64,000 nucleotides of DNA, from contig NZ_AUHL01000007.1 of NCBI RefSeq assembly GCF_000423165.1, forward strand, positions 1 through 64,000, given 5' to 3'. The stretch comes from Pseudidiomarina sediminum DSM 21906. Lineage in GTDB: Bacteria; Pseudomonadota; Gammaproteobacteria; Enterobacterales; Alteromonadaceae. How positions within the stretch are numbered: position 1 is the stretch's first letter; the number at the start of each line of letters is the position of its first letter. Below the pieces are notes generated by a model that saw only the letters and a program-made list of their open reading frames with translations, did not search any database and had not been told where the DNA came from. Of this stretch, positions 28,570 to 37,764 are shown piece by piece. Made by a program: the position numbers and the translations under genes.

Positions 28570-29583
28570 TTAGACATTACGCTTGTCGCTGTACCAATTA
28601 ACCTCACATTCGTACTGGTCAACTTGGTCGGCAACGCCTAACGTCAAAGCAAATAGTGCCATTCGAATCAATACGCCGTTATCGGCTTGACGGAAAATGG
28701 CCAAATTCGGGTTTTGGTTTAAGTCATTATCCAACTCGTTGGCTTCAGCGCGTGAATCGCGTGGTAACGGGTGCATGATGACGGTGTTCGGTTTGTAGTG
28801 CTTGGTATAAATCTCGCTATTTAAACGAAATTTGCCGCGATATTGATCAGCTTCTTGGGGCGAGGTAAAACGCTCTTGCTGAATCCGCGTTTGATAGACG
28901 ATATCAGCATCAGAGCTGCCACTGACTTGATCGGTGACGGTGACACGATGACCGGCGTTTTCAATCACACTCATGACGCTATCCGGCATGGTGAGTTCAC
29001 GTGGCGAGATCAGCGTAAAACGAACGTTGTCGTAAAGCGCGAGCAGGCGTGACAAGGAGTGTACGGTGCGGCCAAATTTTAGGTCGCCCATCATACAAAT
29101 ATGCATGCCATCGACGGCGTGACCATGGTAGGCCAGCTCTTTTTTAATCGTGTACAGGTCGAGGAGCGCTTGCGTTGGGTGTTCGTTGGCGCCATCACCA
29201 CCGTTGATTACTGGCACGCGACTGCCCTCAGCAAATTCTGCGACAGAGCCTGACTTTGGGTGCCGCATGGCAATCACGTCGCTGTAGCTGCTCAGTACCC
29301 GAGCAGTATCGTAAAGCGACTCGCCTTTTGCCAGTGCCGAGCTTTCCATGCCCGTTGTTTCACGAACTTCACCACCGAGTAAATTAAACGCCGTGCCGAA
29401 ACTCACGCGGGTACGGGTCGAAGGTTCAAAGAACAAATTGCCAAGAATGGCACCATCGAGCACGCGGGTGCGCTTTTGTCGTCGTGCATACGGCAACATA
29501 CGATCGGCTACGGTAAACACTTGATCAATGCTATCGCGATGGAATTGGTCGACAGAGAGAATATTGGCGCCAGTGAAATTCAT
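28570..29583 (-). CDS. pyrB: Aspartate carbamoyltransferase
   Basis: A 337-residue ATCase catalytic chain for the first committed pyrimidine step. [13 protein letters not shown] (51-63) holds the carbamoyl-phosphate site. Others are [13 protein letters not shown], the MRHPKSGS loop, [19 protein letters not shown] and [13 protein letters not shown]. Compared with E. coli PyrB (311 aa) it has a C-terminal tail ([19 protein letters not shown]), as in marine gammaproteobacteria. No pyrI regulatory-chain gene follows, so allosteric control would differ. Its leader carries a hairpin that hides the ribosome site. Confidence 0.95.
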   Translation of the reverse strand: MNFTGANILSVDQFHRDSIDQVFTVADRMLPYARRQKRTRVLDGAILGNLFFEPSTRTRVSFGTAFNLLGGEVRETTGMESSALAKGESLYDTARVLSSYSDVIAMRHPKSGSVAEFAEGSRVPVINGGDGANEHPTQALLDLYTIKKELAYHGHAVDGMHICMMGDLKFGRTVHSLSRLLALYDNVRFTLISPRELTMPDSVMSVIENAGHRVTVTDQVSGSSDADIVYQTRIQQERFTSPQEADQYRGKFRLNSEIYTKHYKPNTVIMHPLPRDSRAEANELDNDLNQNPNLAIFRQADNGVLIRMALFALTLGVADQVDQYECEVNWYSDKRNV

Positions 29584-29641
29584 AAAATAGTGGCCTCAGT
29601 GAGTTGAGAAAGGGGTCAAACACTGGGCCACTATGATAGCA
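29584..29641 (-). promoter_or_regulatory. pyrB extended -10 promoter and SD-sequestering leader hairpin
   Basis: On the minus strand, TGCTATCAT (29641-29633) is a good extended -10. Transcription would begin at about 29628-29626, in GGCCC. From there GGCC-CAGTG (29629-29621) pairs with CACTG-A-GGCC (29601-29592), nine pairs with one bulged A and a 19-nt loop. The 3' arm contains the only ribosome site (GAGG, 29597-29594), 10 nt before the ATG. The arrangement resembles the E. coli pyrC/pyrD leaders, in which start-site choice sets hairpin formation. Function here is inferred. Confidence 0.6.
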
Positions 29642-29670
29642 AAGTTTGGGGCTAAAAAGAACGTAAAAGG

Positions 29671-30099
29671 TTAAAACGCTTTCGTGACCGCTAACAGCAC
29701 AATCGCGAATAAGGCTAATACAGGTACCTCATTGAATATGCGATAGAATTTATGGCTTTTTTGGTTGCGATCCTGAGCGAAATCACGCAGTAACTTAAAG
29801 CAGTAAATGTGGTACGCATACAGCAGCGCCACTAAGGTAAGTTTTACGTGCATCCAGCCACTGGCCGCCAGCCAAGCGCTGCCGTATAACATGATTAACC
29901 ATAGCCCAAAGACTAAGGTGAGAATGGCAAAAGGAGTGACGAAATACAGGAGTCGACGCTCCATCACCTTGAGTTGCGCTTTGACCTCTGAGGATTCGGT
30001 TTGGGCGTGATATACGAATAACCGTGGCAGGTAGAAAATACCCGCAAACCAACAGACCATGAAGATAATGTGGAAACCTTTGATCCAAAGTACACTCAT
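29671..30099 (-). CDS. hemJ: Protoporphyrinogen IX oxidase HemJ
   Basis: A 142-residue inner-membrane protein with four helices (about 7-29, 54-77, 83-103, 121-140). It fits the HemJ family (formerly UPF0093/DUF2269-like), which oxidises protoporphyrinogen IX. The early conserved His is in KGFHIIFMVCWFAGIFYLPRLFVYH. The ATG at 30099 has aaaggaatctgc before it. A longer frame starting at 30132 has no such site. It is encoded near hemL, which supports a role in haem synthesis. Confidence 0.88.
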   Translation of the reverse strand: MSVLWIKGFHIIFMVCWFAGIFYLPRLFVYHAQTESSEVKAQLKVMERRLLYFVTPFAILTLVFGLWLIMLYGSAWLAASGWMHVKLTLVALLYAYHIYCFKLLRDFAQDRNQKSHKFYRIFNEVPVLALFAIVLLAVTKAF

Positions 30100-30182
30100 G
30101 CAGATTCCTTTGTTAGGGCAGTGTTGCGTCAAATGCTAATGCTGCGTAGCATGTCGAGCTTACCATGATAAGAAGTACGACC

Positions 30183-30860
30183 ATGAATGAGAAGCAAAAA
30201 ACCATCTTCTGTGGCATCTTTGTCGCCGTAGCGCTGGGCGTGGGGTACCTACTGGGGGCCGGCCATAGTTGGCACCTTATGCAGCAGGTCGACAATTTAG
30301 AGCAGCGCGTGGCATCACTCTATGAACAAGCGGAAACCGCAGAGTATCGGCAACATATTGCTGAAGTTGAGTTAGGTATTGAACAAGCCGCGTTGAGCAA
30401 GCTCGAACGCGATTTAGCAGCAAATCGTGATGAAGTTATGGCATTACGCGCTGAAATCGGCTTCTACCAAAAAGTCATGGCGCCAGAAATGAGCGTTGAA
30501 GGCGTGGCGGTAGAAACTTTCGAGTTGTTCCCACTACGGCAAGAGGGCCATTATCAATTTCGGTTAGCTCTGATCCAAAGTGAACGCAAGAAAAGCCTCA
30601 TGCGTGGCACGCTAACGGTGACGCTTGAGGGGCGAGCTACCGATGCTGCTTCGGAGGTGGTCGAGTTCGATCTGTTCGATTTAGCTAACCTTGCTGAAGA
30701 CAGTAGCACCTTTAGTATGCGTTACTTTTCAACGCAGACGGGAAGTTTTCAATTGCCCACACATTTTGAGCCCGAGCAAGTGCGTATTGTGGTGCGACTT
30801 GAAGGCACTAGCAAAACCCTTGAGCGTAACTTCTTATGGAGTGAGTTAGTCGCGCGCTAA
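30183..30860 (+). CDS. Membrane-anchored coiled-coil protein, DUF6776-like
   Basis: A 225-residue protein with one N-terminal membrane helix (about 8-27), a heptad-rich coiled coil (about 33-90) and a C-terminal beta-rich domain ending LERNFLWSELVAR. The pattern resembles DUF6776, a family of unknown function in marine gammaproteobacteria. The assignment is tentative. ATG at 30183 has an aagaag site. An in-frame ATG at 30165 would add six residues. It precedes erpA by 72 bp and may be co-transcribed. Confidence 0.75.
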   Translation: MNEKQKTIFCGIFVAVALGVGYLLGAGHSWHLMQQVDNLEQRVASLYEQAETAEYRQHIAEVELGIEQAALSKLERDLAANRDEVMALRAEIGFYQKVMAPEMSVEGVAVETFELFPLRQEGHYQFRLALIQSERKKSLMRGTLTVTLEGRATDAASEVVEFDLFDLANLAEDSSTFSMRYFSTQTGSFQLPTHFEPEQVRIVVRLEGTSKTLERNFLWSELVAR

Positions 30861-30932
30861 GTAAGGACAATACTTGACCCTTTTACTCGGGTACGAGAAA
30901 ATGAACGCCTTGATAGTGGAGGTAGTAAACCA

Positions 30933-31280
30933 ATGACTGATGCAGCGCAAGCCGTACCCATCCAATTCACTGAAGCTGCGGCGAAGAAAGTGAAAACTCT
31001 TATTGCTGATGAAGAGAACCCGGCGCTCAAATTACGTGTTTACGTTACTGGCGGTGGTTGTTCAGGCTTCCAATATGGTTTCACTTTTGATGAAAAAGTA
31101 AATCCAGGCGACACAGAGATCGAAAAAAATGGTGTCACCTTGGTGGTTGACCCGATGAGTCTCCAGTACCTTGCTGGTGGCACGGTCAATTATGAAGAAG
31201 GTCTGCAAGGGGCGCGTTTCTTCGTTGACAACCCTAATGCCACGACAACCTGTGGTTGTGGCGCAAGCTTTTCAATTTAA
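30933..31280 (+). CDS. erpA: Iron-sulfur cluster insertion protein ErpA
   Basis: A 115-residue A-type Fe-S carrier that hands clusters to apo-proteins such as IspG/IspH. The three ligand cysteines are C43 ([11 protein letters not shown]), C107 and C109 ([11 protein letters not shown]), spaced exactly as in the family. Length equals E. coli ErpA (114). A clear ggaggtagtaaacc ribosome site precedes the ATG. Confidence 0.97.
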   Translation: MTDAAQAVPIQFTEAAAKKVKTLIADEENPALKLRVYVTGGGCSGFQYGFTFDEKVNPGDTEIEKNGVTLVVDPMSLQYLAGGTVNYEEGLQGARFFVDNPNATTTCGCGASFSI

Positions 31281-31288
31281 ATCCAATC

Positions 31289-31336
31289 TCGCACTCGCTT
31301 GTGAGAGCGAGTGTGACTCGCAAGCGAGGTTTCTCC
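31289..31336 (+). promoter_or_regulatory. pepQ leader with mutually exclusive hairpins
   Basis: The 56-nt gap between erpA and pepQ can fold in at least three competing ways. These are cactcgc (31292-31298) with gcgagtg (31307-31313), ctcgcttg (31294-31301) with caagcgag (31321-31328), and gcgagt (31307-31312) with actcgc (31316-31321). The second fold covers most of the pepQ ribosome site gagg (31326-31329) and the first leaves it free. Whether any switch operates is not shown by sequence. Confidence 0.4.
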
Positions 31337-32650
31337 ATGAGTTCTTATGCTGCACATATTGCAACAGTTCAAGCACGTTTCGATGCTGCGTTAGCGGCAA
31401 CAGGCTTTGATTCGGTACTGGTCTACGCAGGACAACCGCGCGTCGCCTTTTTAGACGACAACCCAGCGCCTTTTAAAGTGAATCCATTGTTTAAGTATTG
31501 GATCCCTGTGATTGATAGCCCGAAAAGTGCCATTTTTTATGAGCCAGGCAGCAAACCCGTGGTATTCCTCTTTCAGCCGCGCGATTTTTGGCACGCAGCA
31601 GTAAAAATTGAAGCTGCAGAATGGCAACAGCATGTCGAGCTGGTGGTCATTGATGACTTGCAAAAACTCACGGATACATTAGGAAGTAAATTGCAGCAGG
31701 CGGCCTTCTTAGGTGAAGATTTTGCTGAGCCTGCAGCGAGCTGGCCAGTACGTGCGCGTAACCCGCAAGCGCTCATCGATCACTTGCATTTTCACCGTGC
31801 GATTAAAACCGCGTGGGAACTTGAGAATCTGCGCGAAGCCAACTTACGTGCGGCAAAAGCTCATTTGGCAGCGAAAGACGCCTTTTTTGCTGGCAAGAGC
31901 GAGCTTGAAATTCATCATGCTTACTTGGCTGCTATCGATAGTCGCGAGACCGAGCTGCCGTACAATAGTATCGTGGGCCTGAATGAGCATGGCGCGATTT
32001 TGCATTACGATATGTATGACACTGTTGCTCCGGCACAAAGCCGTTCATTCTTGATCGATGCTGGCGCGACCTATCGTGGCTACTGTGCTGATATTACCCG
32101 TACCTACGCACGTGAAAGCGGGCTCTACGCTGACCTCGTGGCTGCGGTGGATGCAGCGCAGCAAGCGCTTTTGGCCGAAATTAAGCCGGGTGTGGATTAC
32201 TACCAGCTACATGTGTCACAACATTTGAAAATTGCACAAGTATTAAGCGATTTTGAGTTGGTGCGTGGGTCTGCTGAGAGCATTTATGAGAGCGGTATTA
32301 GTAGCGCCTTCTTCCCGCATGGCTTAGGTCACTTTATTGGCTTGCAAGTACATGACGTTGGTGGCTTCTTGCGTAACGATCGCGGTGATGAATTTACCCG
32401 TGACCCGCGTCATCCATTCTTACGTTTGTTGCGTCCGGTGGAAGAGGGGCAAGTCTTCACTATCGAGCCAGGCCTTTATGTGATTGACCAGTTGCTAGAA
32501 GCCTTTGCCGATGCTCCTGAACTTAACTGGCAGCGTATCGATGAGCTCCGCCCTTATGGCGGGGTGCGTATTGAAGATAGTATTGTGGTTGGTGCTGAAG
32601 GCAACAATGAAAACCTCAGCCGCGATGCGTTCGCAAAGCTCGAGGCCTAA
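31337..32650 (+). CDS. pepQ: Xaa-Pro dipeptidase PepQ
   Basis: A 437-residue M24 metallopeptidase that splits dipeptides with C-terminal proline. The five metal ligands lie in the expected blocks: FLIDAGATYRGYCADITRTY (two Asp), HGLGHFIGLQVHDVGG (His), VFTIEPGLY (Glu) and GGVRIEDSIVV (Glu). E. coli PepQ is 443 residues. Some M24 enzymes of this clade also hydrolyse organophosphates. The start at 31337 has gaggtttctcc before it. The longer frame begins inside erpA. It overlaps anmK tail to tail by 4 bp. Confidence 0.95.
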   Translation: MSSYAAHIATVQARFDAALAATGFDSVLVYAGQPRVAFLDDNPAPFKVNPLFKYWIPVIDSPKSAIFYEPGSKPVVFLFQPRDFWHAAVKIEAAEWQQHVELVVIDDLQKLTDTLGSKLQQAAFLGEDFAEPAASWPVRARNPQALIDHLHFHRAIKTAWELENLREANLRAAKAHLAAKDAFFAGKSELEIHHAYLAAIDSRETELPYNSIVGLNEHGAILHYDMYDTVAPAQSRSFLIDAGATYRGYCADITRTYARESGLYADLVAAVDAAQQALLAEIKPGVDYYQLHVSQHLKIAQVLSDFELVRGSAESIYESGISSAFFPHGLGHFIGLQVHDVGGFLRNDRGDEFTRDPRHPFLRLLRPVEEGQVFTIEPGLYVIDQLLEAFADAPELNWQRIDELRPYGGVRIEDSIVVGAEGNNENLSRDAFAKLEA

Positions 32651-33774
32651 GGCAAGAATAGCCCTCCTAGTACGGTAGCGCGGCTGGCACCCGTTACCGC
32701 TGGTAAGTTGCCTGGTTTTCGTAACATAAATTGTCGTGCGAGCCAGGCAAATGCCATTGCTTCCAAATGCTGCGGGTCGACGCCTAATTCGGCCACACTT
32801 TGCCACTGCGCTGTTGGGTAGTTTGTTGCCAAGCGTTGCATCAGTTGCGCATTAAACGCACCTCCTCCGGCAACAAAAACTTGCGTGATAGCGTCACTAC
32901 AGAAGTGTGTTAAACCATAGGCGACGCTTTGTGCTGTGTACTCGGTGAGCGTTGCTTGCACATCTGCCGCACGCCAACTAGGCAGTTGATCAAGGTGGCG
33001 TTCTAACCAAGCATAATTGAAATACTCGCGCCCGGTGCTTTTGGGCGGCTGCTGGAGGACATAGGCATCTTCCATCATCGCTGCTAATAAAGGCGCGATC
33101 ACCTGACCTTGCGCTGCATAGGCACCTTCTTTGTCATAGGCGTAGGGGCTCTCAGGATGCTGGAGTTGATACCAAAGGTCGAGCAGGGTGTTGGCTGGGC
33201 CGGTATCAAAACCTGCGACCTGTTGTTTAGGCCCAATCACGGTGACATTGGCAATACCGCCGAGGTTCAGAACCGCAGCCGTAGTGCCTGTCGGCAATTG
33301 TTGTCGAAACAAGGCGTCATGAAATGCAGGTACCAGCGGCGCCCCTTGGCCGCCAAGTGCAATGTCTTTGCGGCGAAAATCAGCAACCACGGCAATGCCG
33401 GTAAGCGCCGCTAGGGTGTTGGCGTCACCGAGTTGTAATGTATAAGGAGTAAGCGCATCAGGCATGTGTCGAACGGTTTGGCCGTGGCTACCGATGGCTG
33501 TAACTTGCGAGGCGGAAACTCTGGCTTCTTGCAAGAGTCGAAGGACTAGTTCAGCGCTAACTTCAGCGAACTCTCGATCCGCGGTCGCCAGTCGATGGAG
33601 TTCGTTATAGCTGGGACTGCACAGACGCACTAACTCGTTTTTAAGAGCCTGAGGCAGTGGCGCATCAAGGTGTTTGAGAAGTCGCGGGCGAGCGCCCGCG
33701 AAGTCGACGAGAACCGCGTCGAGGCCATCCATGCTGGTCCCCGACATTAAGCCAATATAAAGCTCTGCGGTCAT
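32647..33774 (-). CDS. anmK: Anhydro-N-acetylmuramic acid kinase
   Basis: A 375-residue sugar kinase that opens and phosphorylates 1,6-anhydroMurNAc recovered from cell-wall turnover. Seen are GLMSGTSMDGLDAVLVDF (7-24), GSHGQTVRH, the LNLGGIANVT phosphate loop and GFDTGPANTLLD. It is 3 bp after the M23 endopeptidase gene, which makes a coherent murein-remodelling pair. With mpl it shows that this cell recycles its wall by the E. coli-like route. Confidence 0.97.
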   Translation of the reverse strand: MTAELYIGLMSGTSMDGLDAVLVDFAGARPRLLKHLDAPLPQALKNELVRLCSPSYNELHRLATADREFAEVSAELVLRLLQEARVSASQVTAIGSHGQTVRHMPDALTPYTLQLGDANTLAALTGIAVVADFRRKDIALGGQGAPLVPAFHDALFRQQLPTGTTAAVLNLGGIANVTVIGPKQQVAGFDTGPANTLLDLWYQLQHPESPYAYDKEGAYAAQGQVIAPLLAAMMEDAYVLQQPPKSTGREYFNYAWLERHLDQLPSWRAADVQATLTEYTAQSVAYGLTHFCSDAITQVFVAGGGAFNAQLMQRLATNYPTAQWQSVAELGVDPQHLEAMAFAWLARQFMLRKPGNLPAVTGASRATVLGGLFLP

Positions 33775-33777
33775 CAG

Positions 33778-35163
33778 TTAGTTCATAGCCAACAGAACAC
33801 GCTTCTGTTCAACCAACATTGCTAAACGTTGTTCTGCAAGTTTATTAAATTCAGGCATTTCTTGCGCCGTTAGCGACTCGGCTTGCGGCAATTCTACGGT
33901 GCGAGGGTTACGATGCACGCCATCGACGAGGAATTCGTAGTGCAAATGCGCACCTGTGACGCGCCCGGTTGCCCCTACGCGACCAATCAACTGCCCTTGC
34001 TTGACGCGATCACCCTTACTCACCAAACGTTTGCTGAGGTGCAAGTATTTGGTGACATAACGCTCACCGTGTTGCACAAACACATAGTGGCCGTTGAGGT
34101 TGTTGTACGCACTGGCAATGACTTTACCACTACCTGATGACATCACTGGAGTACCGGTACTCGCCGCATAATCGATACCGTTATGTGGGCGTACTTTGCC
34201 GGTGACTGGGTGTAAGCGACGTGGGTTAAAGTTCGAGCTGATGTAGGTAAACTTCACTGGCGAGCGTAAGAATGACTTGCGCATCGCTTTACCATCGGCT
34301 GCATAGTACTCACCATTGCTGTGCAAAATGGCTTGGAACTTTTTACCTTGGTTCACGAATTCAGCCGCCAGCACCTTACCGTAACCGGCAAACTCACCAT
34401 CGACGTATTCTTTCTCGTAAATGACTGAGAATTCATCACCTTTACGCAAGTCGAGTGCGAAGTCGATATCCCAACCGAAAATGGCTGCAATACCCATAAT
34501 TTGATTATCCGTGAGGCCAGCGTTAATACCTGCGTTCCAGAAACTAGACTCAATTTCGGCATACGCAAAGGCTTCTTGGATTTGCACTTCTTTGGTCGCA
34601 ATCTCACTGACGTAGCCAGTGTCGGTTTGGCTAACAATCAAGGTGTCGATCGGACTGATTTGATACGCCAACTGCACGAGTTCACCGTCAGCATCTTTGG
34701 CGAAGCGTAGGGTGTCACCTGGGTGAATTTTCAACAAGTATTTGTTGGCTTGCTTATCTTGCGTCAAGCGATACAGCTGTTGTGGTGAAAAGCCCATGAC
34801 TTTGAAAATACGGGCTAGGCTATCGCCTGATTTAACTTCGTACCCACTCCATTGCACGGCTGGCTCAACGGGTTCTTCTACAGCAACTGTCGCTGCCGCC
34901 TCGACATCGTCGAGCGCAGGTTTAAGTTCAACTACCGGAGCATTTTCAGCGGCTTTCGCATGCAGAGGCACGTCTAAGCGTTCGCCGAGAATCAACTGCT
35001 TGTCAGCGACTTTAGGGTCAGACGTATTGAGAGAGGCTGTTGCCGGTTCAGAGGGCAGCAGCACGAGCGTCAGAGTCGCAGCAACGACTCCGGTCAACAA
35101 AAATTGATGGCGACGCGGAAGCTGTTTGACCAGCTCGGCCATTCTTAGGGTTAATACCTTCAT
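33778..35163 (-). CDS. M23 peptidoglycan DD-endopeptidase, MepM-like
   Basis: A 461-residue cell-wall hydrolase. An N-terminal membrane anchor (about 20-38), an OapA/LysM-like region (YEVKSGDSLARIFKVMGFSP and HPGDTLRF) and a C-terminal LytM/M23 domain are clear. The zinc site reads PHNGIDYA with later HLHYEF. The size and order fit E. coli MepM (440 aa), which cuts cross-links to let new strands in. The ATG at 35163 has cagga 5 nt upstream. Another ATG two codons earlier overlaps that site. anmK follows directly. Confidence 0.92.
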   Translation of the reverse strand: MKVLTLRMAELVKQLPRRHQFLLTGVVAATLTLVLLPSEPATASLNTSDPKVADKQLILGERLDVPLHAKAAENAPVVELKPALDDVEAAATVAVEEPVEPAVQWSGYEVKSGDSLARIFKVMGFSPQQLYRLTQDKQANKYLLKIHPGDTLRFAKDADGELVQLAYQISPIDTLIVSQTDTGYVSEIATKEVQIQEAFAYAEIESSFWNAGINAGLTDNQIMGIAAIFGWDIDFALDLRKGDEFSVIYEKEYVDGEFAGYGKVLAAEFVNQGKKFQAILHSNGEYYAADGKAMRKSFLRSPVKFTYISSNFNPRRLHPVTGKVRPHNGIDYAASTGTPVMSSGSGKVIASAYNNLNGHYVFVQHGERYVTKYLHLSKRLVSKGDRVKQGQLIGRVGATGRVTGAHLHYEFLVDGVHRNPRTVELPQAESLTAQEMPEFNKLAEQRLAMLVEQKRVLLAMN

Positions 35164-35183
35164 AAACATCCTGAAGTTAGCGC

Positions 35184-35209
35184 ACTAGATAACCTAGTAT
35201 TTTCTAGGT
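35184..35209. promoter_or_regulatory. CTAG-rich dyad between mepM-like gene and tyrS
   Basis: Three CTAG tetramers (35185-35188, 35194-35197, 35204-35207) fall within 23 bp, and acctag (35192-35197) pairs with ctaggt (35204-35209). CTAG is generally rare in enterobacteria-like genomes. TrpR sites use paired CTAG 4 bp apart, but here the spacings are 5 and 6, so TrpR is not claimed. It may be an operator or a leader hairpin for the minus-strand gene. Confidence 0.3.
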
Positions 35210-35268
35210 CTATTCGCAGAATAATACGAAGTTCAAGCTTTTTCCAGTCGCATGCGCTTTATTTACGC

Positions 35269-35297
35269 TTAAAACATGCTCATAAATAGCATACAAT
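35269..35297 (+). promoter_or_regulatory. Candidate tyrS promoter
   Basis: TTAAAA (35269-35274) and TACAAT (35292-35297) are 17 bp apart, a fair sigma-70 match (4/6 and 5/6). The start point would be near 35304, about 50 nt before the tyrS start codon. Confidence 0.45.
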
Positions 35298-35354
35298 GGG
35301 GTGTTTTAAAGTGCGCAAACGTCTCATTAAATTCAGCTCAGGAGTATGAAAAGA

Positions 35355-36560
35355 ATGGCATTATCAGCGTCGGAAGTGCTTGCGGAATTAGCACGCGGTA
35401 CCGAAGAAATCCTCGTTGCGGAAGAGCTCAAAGAAAAGCTCGAAAAAGGCACGCCTTTAGTTGTTAAGGCAGGTTTTGATCCAACCGCCCCAGATTTACA
35501 CCTTGGTCACACGGTCTTGATCAATAAACTGCGCTTGTTGCAAGACCAAGGTCACAAGATCGTATTTTTGATCGGTGACTTTACTGGCATGATCGGTGAC
35601 CCGAGCGGAAAAAACGTGACGCGTAAACCGTTGTCGCGGGAAGACGTTCTTGCTAACGCTGAAACCTATAAAGAGCAAGTGTTCAAAATCCTCGATCCAG
35701 AGCTGACGGAAGTGCGCTTTAACTCTGAGTGGATGAGCAAGATGGGCGCGGACGATATGATCAAGCTCGCCGCGCGACAAACTGTGGCTCGTATGCTTGA
35801 GCGCGATGACTTTAAAAAACGTTATGCGGGTGGACAACCGATTGCCATTCACGAGTTTCTCTATCCGCTAGTGCAAGGCTGGGATTCGGTCGAATTGAAA
35901 GCCGATATTGAGATGGGCGGTACTGATCAGCGTTTTAACTTGCTGATGGGACGTGAACTGCAAAAAGAAGAGGGCATGACACCGCAAACGGTCATCATGG
36001 TTCCGCTGCTGGAAGGCCTTGATGGCGTGCAAAAAATGTCAAAATCATTAGGTAACTATGTCGGCATTACTGAGCCTGCCAATGACATGTTCGGTAAACT
36101 CATGTCGGTTTCTGATGAGTTGATGTGGCGTTACTTTGAGTTGCTGAGCTTCCGTCCATTGGCTGAATTAGAAAGCTTTAAACAAGCGATAGCAGCTGGT
36201 GCAAACCCGCGTGACTACAAAGTGTTGTTAGCGAAAGAAATCATTACGCGTTTCCATGACGCGGACGCAGCTGAAGCTGCCGAGCAAGACTTTGTGCAAC
36301 GCTTTAGCAAAAACGCCATTCCGGATGAAATGCCAGAAGTGACCTTAGTGGCGACCGAGGGCGCAATGGGGATTGCTAACTTACTGAAAGAAGCTGGATT
36401 GGTAAGTTCAACTTCAGATGCGATGCGTATGATTAAGCAAGGTGCCGTGAAGATTGATGGTGAAAAAGTCAGTGACACTAAACTGCAAGTGGCAGTGGGT
36501 GGCACCGCGGTCTACCAAGTTGGTAAGCGCAAGTTTGCGCGCGTCACGGTTAACGCTTAA
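35355..36560 (+). CDS. tyrS: Tyrosyl-tRNA synthetase
   Basis: A 401-residue class I synthetase. The HIGH site is in DLHLGH, the tyrosine/ATP pocket in [12 protein letters not shown], and the KMSKS loop is present unchanged. A C-terminal S4 RNA-binding domain ([16 protein letters not shown]) closes the protein. At ~400 residues it resembles the TyrZ-like form of Pseudomonas rather than the 424-residue E. coli enzyme. ATG at 35355 is chosen because aggag stands only 1-2 nt before the other ATG (35346). It overlaps apaH tail to tail by 11 bp. Confidence 0.95.
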   Translation: MALSASEVLAELARGTEEILVAEELKEKLEKGTPLVVKAGFDPTAPDLHLGHTVLINKLRLLQDQGHKIVFLIGDFTGMIGDPSGKNVTRKPLSREDVLANAETYKEQVFKILDPELTEVRFNSEWMSKMGADDMIKLAARQTVARMLERDDFKKRYAGGQPIAIHEFLYPLVQGWDSVELKADIEMGGTDQRFNLLMGRELQKEEGMTPQTVIMVPLLEGLDGVQKMSKSLGNYVGITEPANDMFGKLMSVSDELMWRYFELLSFRPLAELESFKQAIAAGANPRDYKVLLAKEIITRFHDADAAEAAEQDFVQRFSKNAIPDEMPEVTLVATEGAMGIANLLKEAGLVSSTSDAMRMIKQGAVKIDGEKVSDTKLQVAVGGTAVYQVGKRKFARVTVNA

Positions 36561-37386
36561 ACACCTCTTCCCCTTTTGCCTGCCAGCGCTGGCCATCAGG
36601 CCAGCGTAGCAGGGTAAGGTACTCTCCCCAGACACATCCAGTGTCTAAACCGAGCACATCGTCTCGACCTGTTTGCCCTTGTAGCGCCGCCCAATGCCCA
36701 AACACTAAGGTGGTGGCTGTCGGCTGCCAAAAATCAAACCAAGGTGTTAACCCCTCGGCGGACGTCGCGGCACTTGGTGCGGTTTTGACCTTCAGGTTGA
36801 GTGCTTGCTGTGAGTCAAGAAAGCGCATCCGCGTCAGCGCATTGATCACAAAGCGAATGCGTTCTGGGCGCGGCAGTTGCCATGACCAGGTGGTGGGTTC
36901 ATTGCCAAACATGGTCGTTAGCCATGGTCCTAGGCGCTGTGTACGCCAAGCGCGCTGCATGCTATCGCTGACATCAGTTGCCAGTTCTTGTGCTTCCGTG
37001 ATGGACCACTTGGGGTAGATCCCTGCATGGGTCATCACCACATCATCGGCCTGGCGCAGGAGCGGTTGCTGGATGAGGAACTCAATCCAGCGTTGTTGCG
37101 CGGCTTTGGGGAGGTTGAGTATGGCGTCTAAGTGATCATTTGGGTTGGGCTTACGAACCCCAGTCAACACTGCCATGAGGCTGATGTCATGATTGCCAAG
37201 CACGCATTTGGCGGCATCACCAAGCGCTTCTAGGCGTTCTAAACAGGCCAGAGAGTCAGGGCCGCGGGCGACCAAGTCACCGACACACCAAAGTTCATCG
37301 AATTTGGCATCAAAGGCAACGGCATCGAGTAACCGATCGAGTTGCTTCACACACCCCTGTAAATCGCCAACAAAGTAACGCGCCAC
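36550..37386 (-). CDS. apaH: Symmetrical diadenosine tetraphosphatase
   Basis: A 278-residue metallophosphatase that splits Ap4A to two ADP, and also removes Np4-type RNA caps in E. coli. The phosphoesterase motifs are in order: FVGDLQGC (5-12; the usual GDIHG is GDLQG), [16 protein letters not shown] and VMTHAGI. It is last in the lptD-surA-pdxA-rsmA-apaG-apaH operon, its usual place in gammaproteobacteria, 15 bp after apaG. Confidence 0.96.
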   Translation of the reverse strand: MARYFVGDLQGCVKQLDRLLDAVAFDAKFDELWCVGDLVARGPDSLACLERLEALGDAAKCVLGNHDISLMAVLTGVRKPNPNDHLDAILNLPKAAQQRWIEFLIQQPLLRQADDVVMTHAGIYPKWSITEAQELATDVSDSMQRAWRTQRLGPWLTTMFGNEPTTWSWQLPRPERIRFVINALTRMRFLDSQQALNLKVKTAPSAATSAEGLTPWFDFWQPTATTLVFGHWAALQGQTGRDDVLGLDTGCVWGEYLTLLRWPDGQRWQAKGEEVFKR

Positions 37387-37401
37387 ACCAATACCTTGTG
37401 C

Positions 37402-37764
37402 TTAGTGCAAAATATTAGGCACGGCGAGACGGAACGATGGGATGGTGGCCTTAAACTTAGCACCATCGCTGTCGATCATGCCGTAATGGCCTTCCATGGT
37501 TCCGATTGGCGTCGCCAATACTGTACCGCTGGTGTAACTATAGGACTCACCGGGAGCAAGGTGAGGCTGCTCTCCGACCACACCGTCGCCAGCGACACGG
37601 GTGATTTTGTGGTCAGCATCCGTAATGCGCCACTCACGCGTCAGTAACTGGACAGCGCTATCACCGTCATTGGTAATAGTAATCGTGTAAGCAAACACGT
37701 ATTGGGAATTGTCAGGGTCCGATTGGGCGGACAAGTAATGCGTTTTCACGTCAATACGGATCAT
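37402..37764 (-). CDS. apaG: ApaG (Co2+/Mg2+ efflux-associated) protein
   Basis: A 120-residue ApaG: a small fibronectin-III-like beta sandwich, with [29 protein letters not shown], the [17 protein letters not shown] loop and MEGHYGM. The molecular role is unresolved, and the cobalt/magnesium link comes from mutants in other species. ATG at 37764 overlaps the rsmA stop (ATGA). A longer frame upstream runs within rsmA and is not needed. Confidence 0.96.
   Translation of the reverse strand: MIRIDVKTHYLSAQSDPDNSQYVFAYTITITNDGDSAVQLLTREWRITDADHKITRVAGDGVVGEQPHLAPGESYSYTSGTVLATPIGTMEGHYGMIDSDGAKFKATIPSFRLAVPNILH

Noticed and set aside
35184-35209. TrpR operator
   Set aside because: TrpR half-sites (CTAG) need a 4-bp gap. 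Here the gaps are 5 and 6 bp, and the neighbouring genes are not tryptophan-related.
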